Source of the DNA: Nocardioides glacieisoli
Lineage (GTDB): Bacteria; Actinomycetota; Actinomycetes; Propionibacteriales; Nocardioidaceae
DNA length: 64,000 nucleotides
Reading direction: 5' to 3'
Assembly (NCBI RefSeq): GCF_004137245.1
Contig: NZ_SDWS01000008.1
Location: 1-64,000 of the forward strand
In this document: in pieces, positions 62,029 through 64,000 of the stretch
How the letters are laid out: each line of letters starts with the position of its first letter
Numbering within the stretch: position 1 is the stretch's first letter
Translations under genes and position numbers: made by a program
Notes under the pieces: generated by a model
What the model was told of the DNA's origin: nothing
The model's input: only the letters and a program-made list of their open reading frames with translations
Database searches by the model: none

Positions 62029-64000
62029 GTGACCCTGCACCTGCACACCGCCGAGCGCACCGACGCGCTCGCCGACGGCCTCGCGGACTTGCTGGTCACA
62101 CCGCTGCCCGACCCCTTCGCGCGGGAGGTCGTGGTCGTCCCGGCCCGCGGCGTCGAGCGCTGGCTCACCCAGCGGCTGTCGCACCGGCTCGGCGTGGGCG
62201 GTCGCGGCGGTGACGGTGTCTGCGCGGGCGTCGACTTCGTGACGCCCCACTCGCTGGTCTCGATGCTGCTCGACCGCGACGCCGAGGACCCGTGGAGCCC
62301 CGACCGGTTCGCGTGGCCGCTGCTCGAGGTGATCGACGACGTGATGGGCACGGCGGGCTTCGAAGACCTCACCACCCACCTCGGCGGCGGCGACCCGACC
62401 GACGAGCGGTCGGCGCGGCGCTACGCCGTGGCGCGCCGGCTCGCGGGTCTCTTCTCGTCCTACGCCGTCCAGCGCCCGCAGCTGCTCGCCGAGTGGCGGG
62501 AGGGACGCTGGTCCGACGGCGCCGGTGGTGAGCTCGACGGCGACCTGCGCTGGCAGGCCGCCCTCTGGCGGCGCCTGCTCGACGTCGTCGACGCGCCACC
62601 CCCGGACGTACGCCACTCGCAGACCGTGGCGCGGCTGCGCGCCGGAGGGGACGACCTCGACCTGCCGTCGCGGCTGTCCCTCTTCGGGCACACGCGGCTG
62701 CCGGAGACCGAGGTGTCCCTGCTGACCGCGCTGGGCGAGCTGCGCGACGTCCACCTCTGGCTGCCGCAGGCGTCCACCGTGCTGTGGGACGCGCTCGCGC
62801 CGGTCGCCCGCGAGAGCCAGGTGCCCCGCGCCCTCGACACCTCCGCCGGCCTCGTCGGCCACCCGCTGCTCGGGTCGCTCGGCCGCGACGCGCGCGAGCT
62901 GCGCCGCACCCTCGGTGACCTGCCGAGCAGCGCGGCCGCACCGCAGCCGGCCCCGGACACGCTCCTCGGTTGGCTGCAGCGCGACCTCCGCGCCAACCAC
63001 GCACCGACCCAGGACGAGCGGTCCGGTCGCACCGGGCGCGACGACTCCGTGCAGGTGCACGCGTGCCATGGCGCGGCCCGCCAGGTCGACGTGCTGCGTG
63101 AGGTGCTGGTCGGGCTCCTCCAGGACGACCGCACGCTCGAGCCGCGCGACATCCTCGTGATGGTCCCCGACATCGAGACCTACGCGCCCCTCATCTCCGC
63201 CTCCTTCGGGATGGCCGACGTCGCGGGCGAGGGAGCTGGCCACCCGGGTCACCAGCTGCGCGTGCGGCTCGCCGACCGGTCGCTCGCCGCCACCAACCCC
63301 CTGCTCGCCCTCGCGGCCCAGCTCGTCGAGCTGGTGCGCGGCCGGATGACGGCGAGCCAGGTGCTCGACGTCGCCGGCGCCGACCCGGTGCGGGCCCGGT
63401 TCGGCTTCGACGACGAGGCGCTCGAGCGGATCACCCGCTGGGTCGACACCAGCGGCATCCGCTGGGGCTACGACGCCCAGCACCGCGGGGTCTTCGGCCT
63501 CGACGGGCTGGAGGCCAACACCTGGGTGACCGGCCTGCGCCGGGTGCTCCTCGGCGCCGCGATGTCCGGGCTCGACCATCGCCATGTCTCGGGCACCGTC
63601 CCGGTCGACGACGTGAGCGACGGCGACCTCGACCTGGTCGGCCGGTTCGCCGAGTTCGTCGAGCGCGTGCACAGCTTCACCGACGCCGCCGAGCGCGCCA
63701 CGAGCGTCACCGACTGGACGACCGCCCTGTCGGAGGCGGTCCACCGCCTCACGTCCACCCCGGTCACCGAGGTGTGGCAGGTGGCGCAGTTCGACCGCGA
63801 GGTGTCGCGCATCGCCGCCGGCGCGGGCGACTCGGGCACGACGCTGCGGCAGGCCGACGTACGTGCCCTCCTCCAGCAGCGGCTCCGCGGCCGGCCGACG
63901 CGCTCCAACTTCCGCACGGGCACGCTGACCGTCTGCACGATGGTGCCGATGCGGTCGGTGCCCCACCGGGTCGTGTGCCTCGTCGGCCTCGACGACGGCG
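62029..64000 (+). CDS. recC: RecC subunit of RecBCD exonuclease (5' part)
   Basis: Open from GTG 62029 to the window end (about 657 codons; full RecC is about 1,100). The N-terminus TLHLHTAERTDALADGLADL and VVVVPARGVERWLTQRLS matches RecC, as do the FGHTRLPETEVSLLTALGEL region and, near the end, RTGTLTVCTMVPMRSVPHRV followed by VCLVGLDDG. RecC scans for Chi sites and holds RecB and RecD. The frame has no internal stop in this window. A long minus-strand ORF over the same bases is its shadow. Confidence 0.93.
   Translation, partial: MTLHLHTAERTDALADGLADLLVTPLPDPFAREVVVVPARGVERWLTQRLSHRLGVGGRGGDGVCAGVDFVTPHSLVSMLLDRDAEDPWSPDRFAWPLLEVIDDVMGTAGFEDLTTHLGGGDPTDERSARRYAVARRLAGLFSSYAVQRPQLLAEWREGRWSDGAGGELDGDLRWQAALWRRLLDVVDAPPPDVRHSQTVARLRAGGDDLDLPSRLSLFGHTRLPETEVSLLTALGELRDVHLWLPQASTVLWDALAPVARESQVPRALDTSAGLVGHPLLGSLGRDARELRRTLGDLPSSAAAPQPAPDTLLGWLQRDLRANHAPTQDERSGRTGRDDSVQVHACHGAARQVDVLREVLVGLLQDDRTLEPRDILVMVPDIETYAPLISASFGMADVAGEGAGHPGHQLRVRLADRSLAATNPLLALAAQLVELVRGRMTASQVLDVAGADPVRARFGFDDEALERITRWVDTSGIRWGYDAQHRGVFGLDGLEANTWVTGLRRVLLGAAMSGLDHRHVSGTVPVDDVSDGDLDLVGRFAEFVERVHSFTDAAERATSVTDWTTALSEAVHRLTSTPVTEVWQVAQFDREVSRIAAGAGDSGTTLRQADVRALLQQRLRGRPTRSNFRTGTLTVCTMVPMRSVPHRVVCLVGLDDG

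Noticed and set aside
61987..63966. A 659-codon open frame on the minus strand
   Set aside because: It is the shadow of recC, which reads as a known protein in the plus direction through the whole stretch and on past the window end.
1..64000. CRISPR arrays and phage structural genes
   Set aside because: I looked for regularly spaced repeats and for portal, capsid, tail or terminase genes and saw none.

Overview
The window is high-GC actinobacterial DNA, most like a Nocardioides-type organism: GTG/TTG starts, xylF/G/H and ROK regulators, a CsbD-like protein, RecC, and a likely Lsr2 fragment. It has two very different halves. Positions 1 to about 42,376 are an accessory island with visibly lower GC, many broken genes, IS remnants and catabolic operons. 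From 42,377 onward the sequence is ordinary, very GC-rich chromosome. The boundary is sharp: the island ends inside the anticodon loop of a tRNA-Arg(ACG) sequence, of which only the 3' half (42,377-42,420) is present. No integrase is visible, and the left end lies outside the window.

Island, region by region. 1-8,290 is eroded cargo: small hypothetical genes, one complete IS481-family element (1,016-2,093, with terminal repeats and a 6-bp target duplication), a frameshifted response regulator facing a GAF-domain remnant, and an SDR-like remnant coupled to a HAD phosphatase. 8,755-13,723 is a translationally coupled Baeyer-Villiger monooxygenase / glutamine-synthetase-like ligase / esterase operon, divergent from a FadR-type regulator. 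13,878-29,569 looks like one catabolic programme. An ethanolamine permease gene (now broken) stands opposite an operon for a gamma-glutamyl-amide ligase, an aldehyde dehydrogenase, an SDR and a gamma-glutamyl hydrolase. These four would convert ethanolamine to glycine through gamma-glutamylated intermediates. A GntR regulator and a tandem glycine riboswitch follow, then gcvP-gcvT-gcvH-glyA-lipA-sdaA, which turn glycine into serine and then pyruvate. 29,872-38,680 is a second tightly overlapping operon: EutH transporter, choline/ethanolamine-kinase-like kinase, HAD phosphatase, class II aldolase, transaldolase-like protein and a two-flavoprotein dehydrogenase, with a LysR regulator upstream. 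I cannot match it to a known pathway. 38,846-42,300 is a graveyard: a PotA ATPase fused to an IS3 remnant, a second LysR broken into inverted pieces, an Lsr2 C-terminal mini-gene, and broken MaoC and response-regulator genes.

Chromosome, 42,421-64,000: a small membrane protein, hemerythrin-like protein, L,D-transpeptidase, secreted protein, a ureohydrolase plus SHMT-like enzyme divergent from a PucR-type regulator, an SGNH hydrolase, xylose use and import (xylB, xylA, ROK, then the opposing ROK-xylH-xylG-xylF), a lipoprotein, an SRPBCC protein, a Rho-N-domain protein, a MerR-type regulator, a CsbD-like protein and the first two thirds of recC.

Functional assignments come from reading motifs and family resemblance only; substrates are inferences unless stated otherwise.
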